Shown here one piece after another: positions 10,666-21,991 of a stretch of DNA of 64,000 nucleotides (the stretch's first letter is position 1; the number at the start of each line of letters is the position of its first letter). The notes under the pieces were generated by a model. The model was not told the origin of the DNA, searched no databases, and saw only the letters and a list, made by a program, of their open reading frames with translations. Origin of the DNA: an uncultured SAR86 cluster bacterium (GTDB lineage: Bacteria > Pseudomonadota > Gammaproteobacteria > Magnimaribacterales > Magnimaribacteraceae). Location: assembly GCA_902604855.1 (NCBI GenBank), contig CACLAF010000002.1, forward strand, positions 1-64,000, in the 5' to 3' direction. The position numbers and the translations under genes are program-made.

Positions 10666-11709
10666 ACATTTATCATTTTTATAAATTACTACCGATTGAC
10701 CTGGAGTGACAGATCTTTGTGGTTTATGAAATTTTATATTCAAAGCATTATCTTCAACATAGATTTCACAACCCTGATCTTCCTGTCTGTATCTTACCTT
10801 GGCAGTTCCCTCGAAGCTTGTCGGAAGTGAATCTTCGAGTTTAAAGAGATTCTTTGTAGACAATTCTCTAGAAAATAATAGAGGATGATCATTGCCTTGG
10901 ACGCACAAGAGTTCATTAGTTTTAAGATTCTTCTTAGCTACATACCAGGGAAGATCGGGAGATCCTTTAACACCGCCGATTCCTAAACCTTGTCTTTGCC
11001 CTAGGGTATAAAAAACTAACCCCTGATGAATTCCTATCACATCATCATTCTCATTTATTATGTTACCTTCCTCGCCTGATAGATAGCTCCCTACAAATTC
11101 AGGGAAAGGCCTTTCACCGATAAAACAAATACCTGTACTATCCTTTTTATTGCTTGTTATAAGGCTATTTTCTTTTGCTATTTGTCTTACTTTCTCTTTT
11201 TTAAGTTCTCCCAGTGGAAATATGGTTTTCTGCAAAACTTCTTTATCTATTGCGTGCAAGAAATAAGATTGATCTTTCGAATTATCTATACCTTTATATA
11301 AACTTTGATTATCAGTTATCGCATAATGTCCGGTAGCTATAAAGTCGTAATCATTAGACATTGCGTAATTATAAAATTCTTTAAATTTAATCTCTTTGTT
11401 GCATAAGATATCTGGATTAGGTGTATTTCCAGTTTCTAATTCAGAAAGAAAATAAGAAAAGACTGATTCTTTATATTCTTTTGAAAAACTTATTTGTTCT
11501 AAAGGAATTTTTAATTGATCTGACACAAACACTGCATCCATGAAATCTTCTTTTGCACTGCAATATGGAGAACCATCATCATCATCCCAATTTTTCATAA
11601 AAAGAGCATGTACTTCATAGCCTTGTTCTTTTAACAATAAAGCTGAAACAGATGAATCTACTCCTCCTGATAGTCCAACTAGTACTTTTCCTTTACTCAT
11701 TGAGCTCAA
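10633..11709 (-). CDS. mnmA: tRNA-specific 2-thiouridylase
   Basis: VLVGLSGGVDSSVSALLLKEQGYEV PP-loop; FMKNWDDDDGSPYCSAKEDF; STGICFIGERPFPEF. Confidence 0.97.
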   Translation of the reverse strand: MSSMSKGKVLVGLSGGVDSSVSALLLKEQGYEVHALFMKNWDDDDGSPYCSAKEDFMDAVFVSDQLKIPLEQISFSKEYKESVFSYFLSELETGNTPNPDILCNKEIKFKEFYNYAMSNDYDFIATGHYAITDNQSLYKGIDNSKDQSYFLHAIDKEVLQKTIFPLGELKKEKVRQIAKENSLITSNKKDSTGICFIGERPFPEFVGSYLSGEEGNIINENDDVIGIHQGLVFYTLGQRQGLGIGGVKGSPDLPWYVAKKNLKTNELLCVQGNDHPLLFSRELSTKNLFKLEDSLPTSFEGTAKVRYRQEDQGCEIYVEDNALNIKFHKPQRSVTPGQSVVIYKNDKCLGGGEICTIN

Positions 11710-11769
11710 TTAACCTATTCATCTAAATAATATATAATGCACCACCAATTTTAATTATACAGAGCAATC

Positions 11770-13029
11770 ATGGAATTTGAGCACATAATAGAACCTAAAG
11801 GTGGTTCTAAGATATCAATGGATTCATCAGGAAAACTTATAGTACCTGACAATCCCATAGTTCCCTTCATCGAAGGAGATGGTATAGGTTCCGATATTAC
11901 ACCTGCTATGATTAGTGTAGTAGATAGTGCGATAGAGAAATCTTATGGTGGTAAGAAGAAGATTGAATGGATGGAAATATACTGCGGTGAGAAGTCTACA
12001 ATGGTTTATGGAGATGACAATTGGCTTCCGCCTGAAACACTTAGAGCTTTAGAAATTTATCTAGTAGGTATTAAGGGCCCATTAACTACTCCAGTAGGAG
12101 GTGGCATAAGGTCCTTAAATGTTGCTTTGAGACAAGAATTAGATCTTTACGTATGTCAAAGGCCGGTAAGATATTTTAACGGAGTACCAAGCCCAGTTGT
12201 GTCTCCTGAGAAAACAGATATGGTGATTTTCAGAGAAAATTCTGAGGACATATATGCAGGTATTGAATGGGAAGCAGGAACTGAAGAGGCTGATAAAGTA
12301 ATAAAGTTTTTTACTGAAGAAATGGGTGTAAACAAAATAAGATTTATAGAAAATTGTGGAATAGGTGTCAAACCAGTTTCTAAACAGGGTACTGAGAGAT
12401 TAGTAGACAAAGCTATCCAGTACGCTATAAACAATGATAGGGACTCTGTTACCTTGGTTCACAAAGGTAACATAATGAAGTTTACCGAAGGGTCTTTTAA
12501 GGATTGGGGTTACCAATTTGCAGTTTCAAAGTATGATGCCAAAGAATTAGACGGAGGACCATGGCATACATTAACTAACCCAATTACAGGAAAAGAAATA
12601 GTTATTAAAGATGTTATAGCCGATGCTTTTCTTCAGCAAATACTTACAAGACCCGATGAGTATAGTGTTATAGCTACTTTAAATTTAAACGGTGACTACA
12701 TTTCGGATGCTTTAGCAGCAGAAGTAGGAGGGATAGGAATAGCACCAGGTGCAAACTTAGGTGAAAAAATAGCATTATTCGAAGCGACTCATGGAACTGC
12801 CCCAAAATATGCTGGATTAGATAAAGTTAATCCAGGATCATTAATTCTTTCAGCAGAAATGATGTTGAGATACATGGGTTGGATGGAGGCAGCAGATTTA
12901 ATAATTGAAGGCTTAGCTAGAACGATCAGTCAAAAAACTGTGACTTACGATTTCGAGAGGCTTATGAGTGGGGCAAGCCTATTAAAATGCTCTGAATTTG
13001 GAGAGGCAATAATTTCAAATATGGATTAA
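11770..13029 (+). CDS. icd: Isocitrate dehydrogenase (NADP+)
   Basis: [10 protein letters not shown]-type N-terminus ([15 protein letters not shown]), [25 protein letters not shown]. Confidence 0.97.
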   Translation: MEFEHIIEPKGGSKISMDSSGKLIVPDNPIVPFIEGDGIGSDITPAMISVVDSAIEKSYGGKKKIEWMEIYCGEKSTMVYGDDNWLPPETLRALEIYLVGIKGPLTTPVGGGIRSLNVALRQELDLYVCQRPVRYFNGVPSPVVSPEKTDMVIFRENSEDIYAGIEWEAGTEEADKVIKFFTEEMGVNKIRFIENCGIGVKPVSKQGTERLVDKAIQYAINNDRDSVTLVHKGNIMKFTEGSFKDWGYQFAVSKYDAKELDGGPWHTLTNPITGKEIVIKDVIADAFLQQILTRPDEYSVIATLNLNGDYISDALAAEVGGIGIAPGANLGEKIALFEATHGTAPKYAGLDKVNPGSLILSAEMMLRYMGWMEAADLIIEGLARTISQKTVTYDFERLMSGASLLKCSEFGEAIISNMD

Positions 13030-13379
13030 TGCTTTTAGTAAAAAATAATAAAAATCGCGAAGACCAAAATCAAGATACTTCTTCAGTAGCAACTTTAGAA
13101 AAACCTAAAGTTAAGAAACCCTCTCTTTATAGAGTTATTCTCCTTAATGATGATTACACACCTATGGAGTTTGTAGTCTATGTATTGCAAATATTTTTTG
13201 GTTTTGATGGTGATAAGGCTCAGCAAATAATGTTAGCTGTTCATACACATGGAAAGGGAGTTTGTGGTATCTTTACTAAAGAAGTGGCAGAAACTAAGAG
13301 CGCTCAAGTAAATAATTTCGCTAAAGAAAATGGTCACCCGCTATTAAGCGACATAGAGGAAGTTGACGAAGATGATTAA
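13029..13379 (+). CDS. clpS: ATP-dependent Clp protease adaptor ClpS
   Basis: [43 protein letters not shown]. Confidence 0.97.
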   Translation: MLLVKNNKNREDQNQDTSSVATLEKPKVKKPSLYRVILLNDDYTPMEFVVYVLQIFFGFDGDKAQQIMLAVHTHGKGVCGIFTKEVAETKSAQVNNFAKENGHPLLSDIEEVDEDD

Positions 13380-15627
13380 CCAAGAATTAGAACAAAATTT
13401 AAATAATGCTTTTAAACTTGCACAAGATCAAAAACATGAATTTGTTACTGTCGAACATCTTTTGCTTGCGCTTTTAGAAAATTCTGACGCAATTGCATTA
13501 TTAACTTCAAACAAAGTAAATATTGAACAACTTCGCGTTGATCTACAAGAATTTATAGGTTCAACAACACCTAAGATATCAAACGAAACTGAAATTGATA
13601 TTCAACCAACCTTGGGCTTTCAAAGAGTAATACAAAGAGCCGTTTTTCATGTTCAGTCCTCAGGTAAAGACGAAGTTAAAGGCAGTAATATACTTGTGGC
13701 TATCTTTAGTGAGAAAGAGTCACAAAGTGTCTTCCTTTTAGAGCAATTAGGCTTAACTCGACTAGATGCCGTATCGTATTTAAGTCATGGAAGAAGCGAA
13801 AATACTGATCCTGATAGCGTAGAAACTGGTGAATCTAATGAACCAGAGTCAAATAATGCGCTTGAACAATTTACCACTAACTTAAATAAAGAAGCATTAG
13901 AAGGGAGAATAGACCCTTTAATAGGTAGAACTTCTGAAATAGAGAGAGTTGTACAAATATTAGCTCGTAGAAGTAAAAATAATCCTCTATTAGTAGGTGA
14001 ATCAGGAGTTGGTAAAACAGCTATTGCTGAAGGACTAGCTAAATTAATTACAGAGAACAAAGTTCCAGATTTGATCAAAGATAGTGTTATCTATTCATTA
14101 GATATGGGGGCGCTACTGGCAGGTACAAAATATCGCGGAGATTTTGAAGAAAGATTAAAAGCAGTCTTGAAAGAATTAGAAGATGATAGTTCTGCAATAT
14201 TATTTATTGACGAAATTCATACCATCATAGGTGCGGGAGCTACTTCTGGTGGCGTTATGGATGCCTCCAATCTTCTCAAACCTGCATTAGCAAAACGTGG
14301 ACTTCAATTTGTCGGATCAACTACATACAAAGAATTTAGAGGTATTTTTGAAAAAGACAGAGCGTTATCAAGAAGATTTCAAAAGGTAGAAGTGAGTGAA
14401 CCTACTGTTGATGAGACTTTCAATATATTAAAAGGACTCAAAGATCGCTTTGAAGCACATCACAAAATTAAATATACAGAAGGTTCCTTAAGGGCAGCTG
14501 CTTCTTTGGCTTCAAAGCATATCAATGATAGATTTCTTCCTGATAAGGCAATCGATGTAGTCGACGAAGCTGGGGCTAGACAGAAATTAGTTCCTATTTC
14601 CAAAAGAAAAAAAACTATTAACGAACTAGACATTGAAAAGATCGTAGCATCCATAGCTAGAATACCGGAAAAAACAGTATCTACATCCGATAAAAAATCT
14701 TTAGAAAAATTAGAGGAAAACCTCAAACGAGTCATATTTGGTCAGGATGTAGCAGTAGAGAGTCTTTCTTCTGCAATAAAACTTGCCAGAGCAGGACTGA
14801 GAGTAGATGAAAAACCAGTTGGATCATTTTTGTTTTCTGGTCCTACTGGAGTAGGCAAAACTGAGGTTAGTAAACAGCTTGCCAAAATAATGGGTATTGA
14901 ATTTGTAAGATTTGATATGTCCGAATATATGGAAAGACATACGGTCTCGAGGTTGATTGGAGCCCCTCCTGGTTATGTCGGTTATGATCAAGGCGGTTTA
15001 CTCACTGAGTCTGTGAATAAACATCCGCATTCAGTAATACTGTTGGATGAAATAGAAAAAGCACACCCAGAAGTTTTCAATATACTCCTACAAGTAATGG
15101 ACCATGGAACTTTAACGGATAATAACGGTAGAAAGGCTGATTTTAGAAATACTATTGTAATAATGACAACAAATACTGGTGCTCAAGATATGAGCAGGGC
15201 TAGTATGGGCTTTCAATCTCAAGATCATACAAGTGATGCTACAGAAATGATTAAGAAGACCTTTTCTCCTGAGTTCAGAAATAGACTTGATGGAATCATA
15301 CAATTTAATCCTTTGCCAACAGAAGTTATTCGTACGGTAGTCGATAAATTTTTAGTTGAACTACAAGTTCAATTAGAGGTTCAAAAAGTTCAACTCGAAG
15401 TCTCCGAAGAAGTTAGAGATTGGTTGCTAGAGAACGGATATGATAAGAATATGGGTGCTAGACCGATGCAGAGACTTATACAAGATAGTATAAAAACAGT
15501 CCTCGCTGAAGAGATTCTATTTGGCAAATTATCAAAATCTGGTGGTATTGCCTTCGTATCTCTGGAAGATAATGAAATAAAAGTAGATTTTAAAGAAACC
15601 TCAAAGAAAAAAGAAAAAGTCTCTTGA
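13372..15627 (+). CDS. clpA: ATP-dependent Clp protease ATP-binding subunit ClpA
   Basis: Two AAA+ modules ([30 protein letters not shown]); start chosen at internal Met ([10 protein letters not shown]) over 13363. Confidence 0.97.
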   Translation: MINQELEQNLNNAFKLAQDQKHEFVTVEHLLLALLENSDAIALLTSNKVNIEQLRVDLQEFIGSTTPKISNETEIDIQPTLGFQRVIQRAVFHVQSSGKDEVKGSNILVAIFSEKESQSVFLLEQLGLTRLDAVSYLSHGRSENTDPDSVETGESNEPESNNALEQFTTNLNKEALEGRIDPLIGRTSEIERVVQILARRSKNNPLLVGESGVGKTAIAEGLAKLITENKVPDLIKDSVIYSLDMGALLAGTKYRGDFEERLKAVLKELEDDSSAILFIDEIHTIIGAGATSGGVMDASNLLKPALAKRGLQFVGSTTYKEFRGIFEKDRALSRRFQKVEVSEPTVDETFNILKGLKDRFEAHHKIKYTEGSLRAAASLASKHINDRFLPDKAIDVVDEAGARQKLVPISKRKKTINELDIEKIVASIARIPEKTVSTSDKKSLEKLEENLKRVIFGQDVAVESLSSAIKLARAGLRVDEKPVGSFLFSGPTGVGKTEVSKQLAKIMGIEFVRFDMSEYMERHTVSRLIGAPPGYVGYDQGGLLTESVNKHPHSVILLDEIEKAHPEVFNILLQVMDHGTLTDNNGRKADFRNTIVIMTTNTGAQDMSRASMGFQSQDHTSDATEMIKKTFSPEFRNRLDGIIQFNPLPTEVIRTVVDKFLVELQVQLEVQKVQLEVSEEVRDWLLENGYDKNMGARPMQRLIQDSIKTVLAEEILFGKLSKSGGIAFVSLEDNEIKVDFKETSKKKEKVS

Positions 15628-16790
15628 TGAGGTTTGTCTTAGCTGCATATTTAATTTGTCTTTCATTTCTTTTTTTTGGATCTGAAAATGAGTTGAGCAG
15701 TGATGAAGCTCCAAAGTCAATCCTATTTTGGAATACTGAAGAGAAACTTCTTGGATTCAAAAATATACAACATATCCTTCCAACCAGACTTATAAATAAA
15801 AGTTCTGACCCTTATTCTCTTTCTTACCAACTAATAAATCTCGATTCTTTAACCTACAGATATGGGGGTAAGAAATTCACTATAAATGATTATATAAATA
15901 CATTTAAGGTTGCCGGTCTAATTGTAGTGAAGGACGATAAAATCCTTTATGAAAATTATAATTTTGGTAATGATGAAACATCAAAGTGGATGTCATTTTC
16001 AGTAACTAAATCTGTTACATCTATGCTGATCGGTGCTGCAATTAAAGATGGTTTTATCAAATCAGTAAATGATCCGGTATCCACTTATGTAACTGATTTA
16101 AATAGAGGAAATTATTCAAATGTATCCATAGAAGATGTGTTACAAATGTCTTCAGGTATAGATTGGAACGAAGATTATGCTGATCCTAATTCAGACGTCA
16201 ACATAGCTTCCGGATTTAATGATACCAAGCTTTATAGCTATCTTAATAAACTTGAAGTATCAAATAAACCTGGTACTAAATTTAACTACAACACTGCTGA
16301 ATCCAATGTCATAGGAGGAATTGTAAGAGCAGCAACTGGACAAAATCTCTCTACTTATTTAGAAAAGAAAATATGGCAACCCTTTGGAATGGAGTTTGAT
16401 GCTTATTGGGCGTTAGATAGTGATTATTCCCAAGAGCTTGGAGGTTGTTGTATAAATGCAACACTAAGAGATTATGCCCGCATAGGACTTTTTGCATTAA
16501 AAAATGGTGTCTTACCGGATGGTAGAAATACATTACCTAATGATTGGATGGTTCAGTCTACTAAACCATCTCCAGGTTTCAGTTACTATGGATACCAGTG
16601 GTGGCTAGCCGGATTTGGATATAAATCATATTATGCTGATGGTATTTTTGGACAGTTTATTTGGGTAGATCCAGATTCAAGAACTGTTATAGCTATGCAC
16701 AGTGCAAGAGACCTAGCAGCTCTGGATAGATACTCTGGAGGGCATAGACTTAATTTTCTAATTTCTCTAATAGAAGAAATAAATAAATAA
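15624..16790 (+). CDS. Serine hydrolase, beta-lactamase / class C-type fold (secreted)
   Basis: SVTKSVTSMLIGAAI (SxxK), YNTAESNVIGGIV (YxN-like), YGYQWWLAG; signal peptide. Confidence 0.87.
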   Translation: MMRFVLAAYLICLSFLFFGSENELSSDEAPKSILFWNTEEKLLGFKNIQHILPTRLINKSSDPYSLSYQLINLDSLTYRYGGKKFTINDYINTFKVAGLIVVKDDKILYENYNFGNDETSKWMSFSVTKSVTSMLIGAAIKDGFIKSVNDPVSTYVTDLNRGNYSNVSIEDVLQMSSGIDWNEDYADPNSDVNIASGFNDTKLYSYLNKLEVSNKPGTKFNYNTAESNVIGGIVRAATGQNLSTYLEKKIWQPFGMEFDAYWALDSDYSQELGGCCINATLRDYARIGLFALKNGVLPDGRNTLPNDWMVQSTKPSPGFSYYGYQWWLAGFGYKSYYADGIFGQFIWVDPDSRTVIAMHSARDLAALDRYSGGHRLNFLISLIEEINK

Positions 16791-16791
16791 T

Positions 16792-17010
16792 TTATCTTTC
16801 TCTAAAAATAATTCTTCCTTTGGATAGATCATAAGGGGTTATTTCCACTTTTACCTTATCGCCTGTAAGAATTCGAATATAGTGTTTACGCATTTTCCCA
16901 GATATGTGAGCAGTCACGACGTGATCATTATCTAATTTAACTCTAAAGGTAGTATTAGGAAGGGTTTCTATAACCTCTCCATCCATTTCTATTAAATCTT
17001 GTTTTGCCAT
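16792..17010 (-). CDS. infA: Translation initiation factor IF-1
   Basis: [56 protein letters not shown]; 72 aa. Confidence 0.98.
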   Translation of the reverse strand: MAKQDLIEMDGEVIETLPNTTFRVKLDNDHVVTAHISGKMRKHYIRILTGDKVKVEITPYDLSKGRIIFRER

Positions 17011-17055
17011 ATATAATACATTTTCTAACAGATAGCTTAATTACTAAAGCAAAAG

Positions 17056-17166
17056 ATGAAAGAAAAAGAATTTAAATTTAAAACGCTACTACTTTGTTTG
17101 GCATTAATTACCATTTTTATAGCTTTAGCTGCATATGTTTTGGATAAATATATCCTAGTCTACTGA
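17056..17166 (+). CDS. Putative small membrane protein, 36 aa
   Basis: MKEKEFKFKTLLLCLALITIFIALAAYVLDKYILVY*; basic N-terminus plus one TM; not in ORF track; overlaps CaiB gene end. Confidence 0.35.
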   Translation: MKEKEFKFKTLLLCLALITIFIALAAYVLDKYILVY

Positions 17167-18363
17167 TTGGATAATTTTTTCGTTTTTAAGGCTCTCAATT
17201 TCATCATCTTGATATTTTGACCAATTTTTTAATATTTCTTTTGTGTTGGTCCCTAAGTGTGGTGGAGAAGAGTAGGATTCCTCATTTGTATAAGACATCT
17301 TAACTGGGTTTCCAGGCATTTTAACAAAACCGCCATCAGGATGTTCAACCTCAACTATCATATTTCTGTGTTTAACTTGCTCATCATTTAATGCATCACT
17401 GAATTTATTGATCGGTGCACAAGGAACTTTCGCTTTATTTAACTTATCAATCCAATGATCTGATGTTTGAGTGGAAAGTACTTTATTAAGTTCATTTTCA
17501 ATAAAAGCTTGATTCTTAAGCCTGTCGATAGAGGAATCAAATTTGGAATCATCCAAAGAGCTAATATTCACCACTGATTTGAGGGATTTCCAGAATTCAT
17601 CTGTTATAACTGCTATCACGACAAAACCGTCACTAGTTGTAAAACTATTGTAAGGTACATGAACAAAGTGAGCATTTCCAATTGGTTCAGGATCTATGCC
17701 TGATAAAGTTTGCATAGTAGCCATGTAAGTTAGAAGTGATATTTGAACATCAAGTAAAGACAAGTCTATATGTTGTCCTTTTTGTGTTTTTTCTCTTGAA
17801 TATAGGGCTGAGAGGATTCCGATAACACTATATAGTCCAGATCCTAAATCTCCAATAGGAATTCCGGCTCTTGTAGGCGACTTGGCATCTTTTCCTGTAA
17901 TCGACATACCACCACTATAGGCTTGAACAATTTGGTCATATGCAGGTCTGGTAGAATGTGGACCAGTTTCACCAAACCCAGTGATAGAACAAGTAATTAT
18001 CTTTGGGTTTATTGAAGACAAATTTTCGAAGTCAATTTTTAACTTACTTACCACTCCGGCACTAAAGTTATTGAGTACTACATCAGCGGATCTTACAAGA
18101 TCATAAAAAACTTCCAGACCTTTTTTGTTTTTAAGATCAATAGAGACGCTTTTCTTATTTCTATTTAAAGTTAGGAAATAAGCTCCAAAGTTTTTGAAAG
18201 AATAATTTGGATCATTTTTTAATAATCCTCTAGTCATTTCTCCGCTTCCTAAGGGTTCAACTTTAACAACTTCTGCTCCTAAATCTGCTAAAACCATTCC
18301 AGCATAGGGTCCAGCTAACATGTGCGTCAGATCGATTACTTTTACCCCGTTTAATGGCTTCAT
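17155..18363 (-). CDS. CaiB/BaiF (family III) CoA-transferase
   Basis: GVKVIDLTHMLAGPYAGMVLADLGAEVVKVE; DLGSGLYSVIGILSAL. Confidence 0.94.
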   Translation of the reverse strand: MKPLNGVKVIDLTHMLAGPYAGMVLADLGAEVVKVEPLGSGEMTRGLLKNDPNYSFKNFGAYFLTLNRNKKSVSIDLKNKKGLEVFYDLVRSADVVLNNFSAGVVSKLKIDFENLSSINPKIITCSITGFGETGPHSTRPAYDQIVQAYSGGMSITGKDAKSPTRAGIPIGDLGSGLYSVIGILSALYSREKTQKGQHIDLSLLDVQISLLTYMATMQTLSGIDPEPIGNAHFVHVPYNSFTTSDGFVVIAVITDEFWKSLKSVVNISSLDDSKFDSSIDRLKNQAFIENELNKVLSTQTSDHWIDKLNKAKVPCAPINKFSDALNDEQVKHRNMIVEVEHPDGGFVKMPGNPVKMSYTNEESYSSPPHLGTNTKEILKNWSKYQDDEIESLKNEKIIQSVD

Positions 18364-18440
18364 AAGTGAGATTGTACTACAGAGTTTAGGGGCTCAATGA
18401 CTCATCTTGAATGTACAGGTCAGTTTGTTATATTAACTTT

Positions 18441-20108
18441 ATGAAATTTAAACTACTTTTACCTATTCTGTTTGTTGTTTACTCATGTTCTCAAGATGCT
18501 TCGATTGATCGAAATGATTTAATAGAAAAAGCTGGTGCACCATTACTAAATGGACTTGGATCTCATTCTTTTACCATTTCCTCTAAAGTTGAAGGCGTAC
18601 AGGAGTATTTTAATCAGGGTCTTATTATGGCGTTTGCTTTCAATCATGCTGAATCTATTCGAAGCTTCAAAGCTGCTCAAAAATTAGATCCTAATTGTGC
18701 AATTTGTTTTTGGGGAGAAGCTCTGGCCTTAGGTCCAAATATTAATGTTACAAGTGATGGCAATGCAATAATGAGTCCTCAAGACCGACTTGATGCTTTT
18801 GAGACAACAAATCAAGCCATAGCGCTAATAGAATTTGCTTCACAGAAAGAAAAGGACTTCATTCTGACTTTAAAATCGAGATATAACGGGGATGTGAATT
18901 CCTCAAGAGTGCCACTTGATATTGCTTATGCTGAATCAATGGAGGCACTTTCGTCTAAATATCTCGATGACACTGATGCAGCATCGTTATATGCTGAGGC
19001 TTTGATGAATACAATGCCTTGGAACTATTGGGCAGAAGATGGTAATCCCAAACCAGATACAATTAAAGTCATTAATACTATCGAATCAGTTCTTGATAAG
19101 GATCCAAATCATCCTTTGGCAATTCATCTTTATATACATGCTGTAGAAGCATCAAGTGATCCTGGTAGGGCGGAAGAAGCCGCTGATAGGTTAGCTGATT
19201 TGGTTCCTGGAGCTGGTCATTTAGTACATATGCCATCTCATATCTATTGGAGAGTGGGAAGATATGAAGATGCATCATTAGCTAACATAGCAGCAGCAAA
19301 GGTCGATGAGGAGTATATTGCTCAATGTAATGCTCAAGGTTTTTACCCGGCCTTATATTATCCTCATAATGTTCATTTCCTTTGGGCCGCATCAACAATG
19401 GAAGGTATGAGCGACTTATCTATTGAATCAGCAATAAAGGTATCAAATTATGTTTCGCCAGAGCAAATTAGAAATATACCTTTTTTAGAATTCTTTCACA
19501 CAATACCTTTATTGTCTTACGTGCGATTTGCAAAGTGGGATAAAGTTTTTTCTTATGAAAGACCAGATGAAGATTTCAAATTTTCCAATTCTATTTTCAA
19601 CTATGCTTTGTCTGTTGCACATGCTGCTAACGGAAACTCACTTGAGGCAAATAGATTTCAAAGCATGATATTAAATGATATTGAGTCTGAAGAAGTAAAC
19701 GCCATGGTAATGGCAGGTCACCCAACAAAATCATTGATGAAAATAGCTTCTTTACTTGCTGCAGGATCAATTGATATGTACTCCAATAAATATAGTGAGG
19801 CTATAGCTTCTTTTAAAGAGGCTGTAATAATCCAAGATACTCTTCCATATACTGAACCTCCATTTTGGTACTATCCGACTCGTCAAACTTTAGGGCATGT
19901 ACTTTTAATGAATAAATCATTTGAGGAAGCAGCTTTAGTTTTTGAAAAAGATTTAAAAGATTATCCTAGAAATGGATGGTCTTACTACGGACTACACATC
20001 GCACAATTTGAATTAAATAATCAAGAAGAATCGATTAAAGCTCTCAATAAGTTTAAGGAAATATGGGGTAGGGCGGATATTTCAATTTATTCTTCCATAG
20101 TTTATTGA
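18441..20108 (+). CDS. Tetratricopeptide-repeat lipoprotein
   Basis: MKFKLLLPILFVVYSCSQ signal peptide with lipobox; TPR-like repeats (FNHAESIRSFKAAQKLDPNCAICFWGEALALG); start chosen at internal Met over 18411. Confidence 0.85.
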   Translation: MKFKLLLPILFVVYSCSQDASIDRNDLIEKAGAPLLNGLGSHSFTISSKVEGVQEYFNQGLIMAFAFNHAESIRSFKAAQKLDPNCAICFWGEALALGPNINVTSDGNAIMSPQDRLDAFETTNQAIALIEFASQKEKDFILTLKSRYNGDVNSSRVPLDIAYAESMEALSSKYLDDTDAASLYAEALMNTMPWNYWAEDGNPKPDTIKVINTIESVLDKDPNHPLAIHLYIHAVEASSDPGRAEEAADRLADLVPGAGHLVHMPSHIYWRVGRYEDASLANIAAAKVDEEYIAQCNAQGFYPALYYPHNVHFLWAASTMEGMSDLSIESAIKVSNYVSPEQIRNIPFLEFFHTIPLLSYVRFAKWDKVFSYERPDEDFKFSNSIFNYALSVAHAANGNSLEANRFQSMILNDIESEEVNAMVMAGHPTKSLMKIASLLAAGSIDMYSNKYSEAIASFKEAVIIQDTLPYTEPPFWYYPTRQTLGHVLLMNKSFEEAALVFEKDLKDYPRNGWSYYGLHIAQFELNNQEESIKALNKFKEIWGRADISIYSSIVY

Positions 20109-20184
20109 TCTTCTTTGCCTTAAAAAAACACAATACTCTGACTTTAATTTAATAGATATTTGCTAATGTTCTATATATGTAAGG

Positions 20185-20425
20185 AGATTATTTTTTAAAG
20201 TTCTAGTACTGACAATTGCTTCTTTTTCTTTCAAGATATTTCCTTCAATAAAAAAAGAACCAATATCATTCGATTATGGAGTTGCTAGTGGCGATCCTAC
20301 TAATACAAATGTAATTTTATGGACAAAATTAACTACTCAAATATGTTTCTACTGTTAAATCTGTTGATTATGAAGTACTAGAAGCAGACGTATTTAGGGT
20401 AGAGCATAATAAACCTTACTTGTGA
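20185..20425 (+). pseudogene. phoD-like (alkaline phosphatase D / phosphodiesterase) N-terminal remnant, frameshifted and truncated
   Basis: Frame 20194-20358 reads FKVLVLTIASFSFKIFPSIKKEPISFDYGVASGDPTNTNVILWTKLTTQ..., overlapping +1 frame 20339-20425 continues KYVSTVKSVDYEVLEADVFRVEHNKPYL*; no downstream catalytic domain. Confidence 0.65.
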
Positions 20426-20617
20426 TAATACATTTAGATAAATCTGCGGATAATTCTTTAATTTAACATAATATATATTATACGCATATATAACAACTTA
20501 ATGTAGTGTTTTAGAGTTCTATATCACCTACATCTAGTTTTAAAGAAACTTTATATAAAATATGAGTTCTATTGCAATTATCAGAAGATGTTATAAATTA
20601 TAGGTTCTTTTTAATTA

Positions 20618-21175
20618 ATGAGGAAACAAATGGAAACTAAAATCAAAACAATATATCTGCTTATTTCTCTTTTATTTTCAATTACTCTTGTTGCTGATGA
20701 TGCAGTAAAGATTGGTGACGTTGAAATGGCATCTGAGAAAAAAAGTGCAGCTTTTGAACAAGTTAAGAAGAAGCTTGGTAAATGGGAAGGAACAATGGTT
20801 CAGGGATTAAATGGTGCTGTTATTAACGTATCCTATGAATTCGCTCTTACTTCTGGAGGTAATACTATTACTGAGACTCTTATTGAAGACGGTGTCCAAA
20901 TGCTTACGACATACAGTGATGACGATGGAGATTTAGTTATAAGACACTATTGTGGCTTAGGAACTGAACCTGTTTTTGCAGTTGAAAGTCTATCTGCAGA
21001 TACAATGATTTTTAAATTAGACAAATCTAAGGTAGATTTACATTCCGAACATGAAAGTTTCGTCACTGGCATGAAATGGGTTATGAATAATAATGATTCC
21101 ATAACCTTTCAGAACACAGTTATGTTAGATGGATCACCAACTACCAATATAGCTGAAATAAAAAGAGTTTATTAA
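20618..21175 (+). CDS. Conserved secreted hypothetical protein (DUF1579-like)
   Basis: Signal peptide (METKIKTIYLLISLLFSITLVADDA; start may be 20630); KLGKWEGTMVQGLNGAVINVSYEFALTSGGNTITETL. Confidence 0.65.
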   Translation: MRKQMETKIKTIYLLISLLFSITLVADDAVKIGDVEMASEKKSAAFEQVKKKLGKWEGTMVQGLNGAVINVSYEFALTSGGNTITETLIEDGVQMLTTYSDDDGDLVIRHYCGLGTEPVFAVESLSADTMIFKLDKSKVDLHSEHESFVTGMKWVMNNNDSITFQNTVMLDGSPTTNIAEIKRVY

Positions 21176-21183
21176 TTGTCTTT

Positions 21184-21951
21184 ATGAGATTAGAGAATAA
21201 AAATGCCATAATTACAGGTGCAACTGGAGGAATAGGTTTTGCAACTGTATCAAAATATTTAGATGAAGGAGCCAACGTAATGATGGTTGGTCGAAGCGAG
21301 GATAAACTTGTTGAAGTATATAATCAGCTGGGTAAACCTAATAATGCTTCTTTTTGTGTCGCTGAATCTACAGATGAAATAGCAATTAGGGACTCAGTAA
21401 ATAAAACTAGTGATACTTTTGGTTCAGTTGATATAGTGGTTGCAAATGCTGGAACTGAAGGGGTTGTGCAAACTTTAGTTGATTACTCAGTGGAAGATTT
21501 TAATCATACACTGATTGTCAATGTCACAGGTGTGTGGCTTTATTTTAAATACGCCATACCTCATATGGAAAATCAAGGCTATGGCTCAATAGTAGCAGTA
21601 GCATCTGGCGCAGGTATAGTAGGTTTCCCCGGTCTATGTCCCTACTCTGCTAGTAAACATGCTGTTTGTGGAATGGTAAAAACTGCCTGTTTAGAATACG
21701 GAGAGAAAGGCATTAGATTTAATGCTCTAGCTCCTGGACCAATTGATAACAGAATGATGGAGTCTCTGGGTACTCAATCCCAACCAGACGATCCATCAAA
21801 TTTCAGAGAGAATGTAACCGCTAATATACCCGCGGGTAGATACGGTACCAATGAAGAAATGGCTAATTTGGCTCTTTTTCTAGGTTCAGATGAATCTTCA
21901 TATTGTAATGGAAGCATCTATTTAGCTGATGGAGGGTTTACAGCTGCATAA
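21184..21951 (+). CDS. Short-chain dehydrogenase/reductase (SDR)
   Basis: AIITGATGGIGFATVSKYLDEGANVMMVGRS; VANAGTEG; YSASKHAVCGMVK; NGSIYLADGGF. Confidence 0.95.
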   Translation: MRLENKNAIITGATGGIGFATVSKYLDEGANVMMVGRSEDKLVEVYNQLGKPNNASFCVAESTDEIAIRDSVNKTSDTFGSVDIVVANAGTEGVVQTLVDYSVEDFNHTLIVNVTGVWLYFKYAIPHMENQGYGSIVAVASGAGIVGFPGLCPYSASKHAVCGMVKTACLEYGEKGIRFNALAPGPIDNRMMESLGTQSQPDDPSNFRENVTANIPAGRYGTNEEMANLALFLGSDESSYCNGSIYLADGGFTAA

Positions 21952-21955
21952 AAAA

Positions 21956-21976
21956 GGCTCCCCTTAGAGGGGAGCC
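21956..21976. terminator. Strong hairpin terminator between convergent genes
   Basis: GGCTCCCCT-TAG-AGGGGAGCC, perfect 9-bp stem, preceded by an A-tract, between convergent genes. Confidence 0.8.
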
Positions 21977-21991
21977 CCTTATTCATTTGGT

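Noticed and set aside
15624-16790. Possible beta-lactamase resistance gene
   Set aside because: Serine hydrolase of the broad beta-lactamase/PBP-like fold; nothing in the sequence or context supports antibiotic resistance
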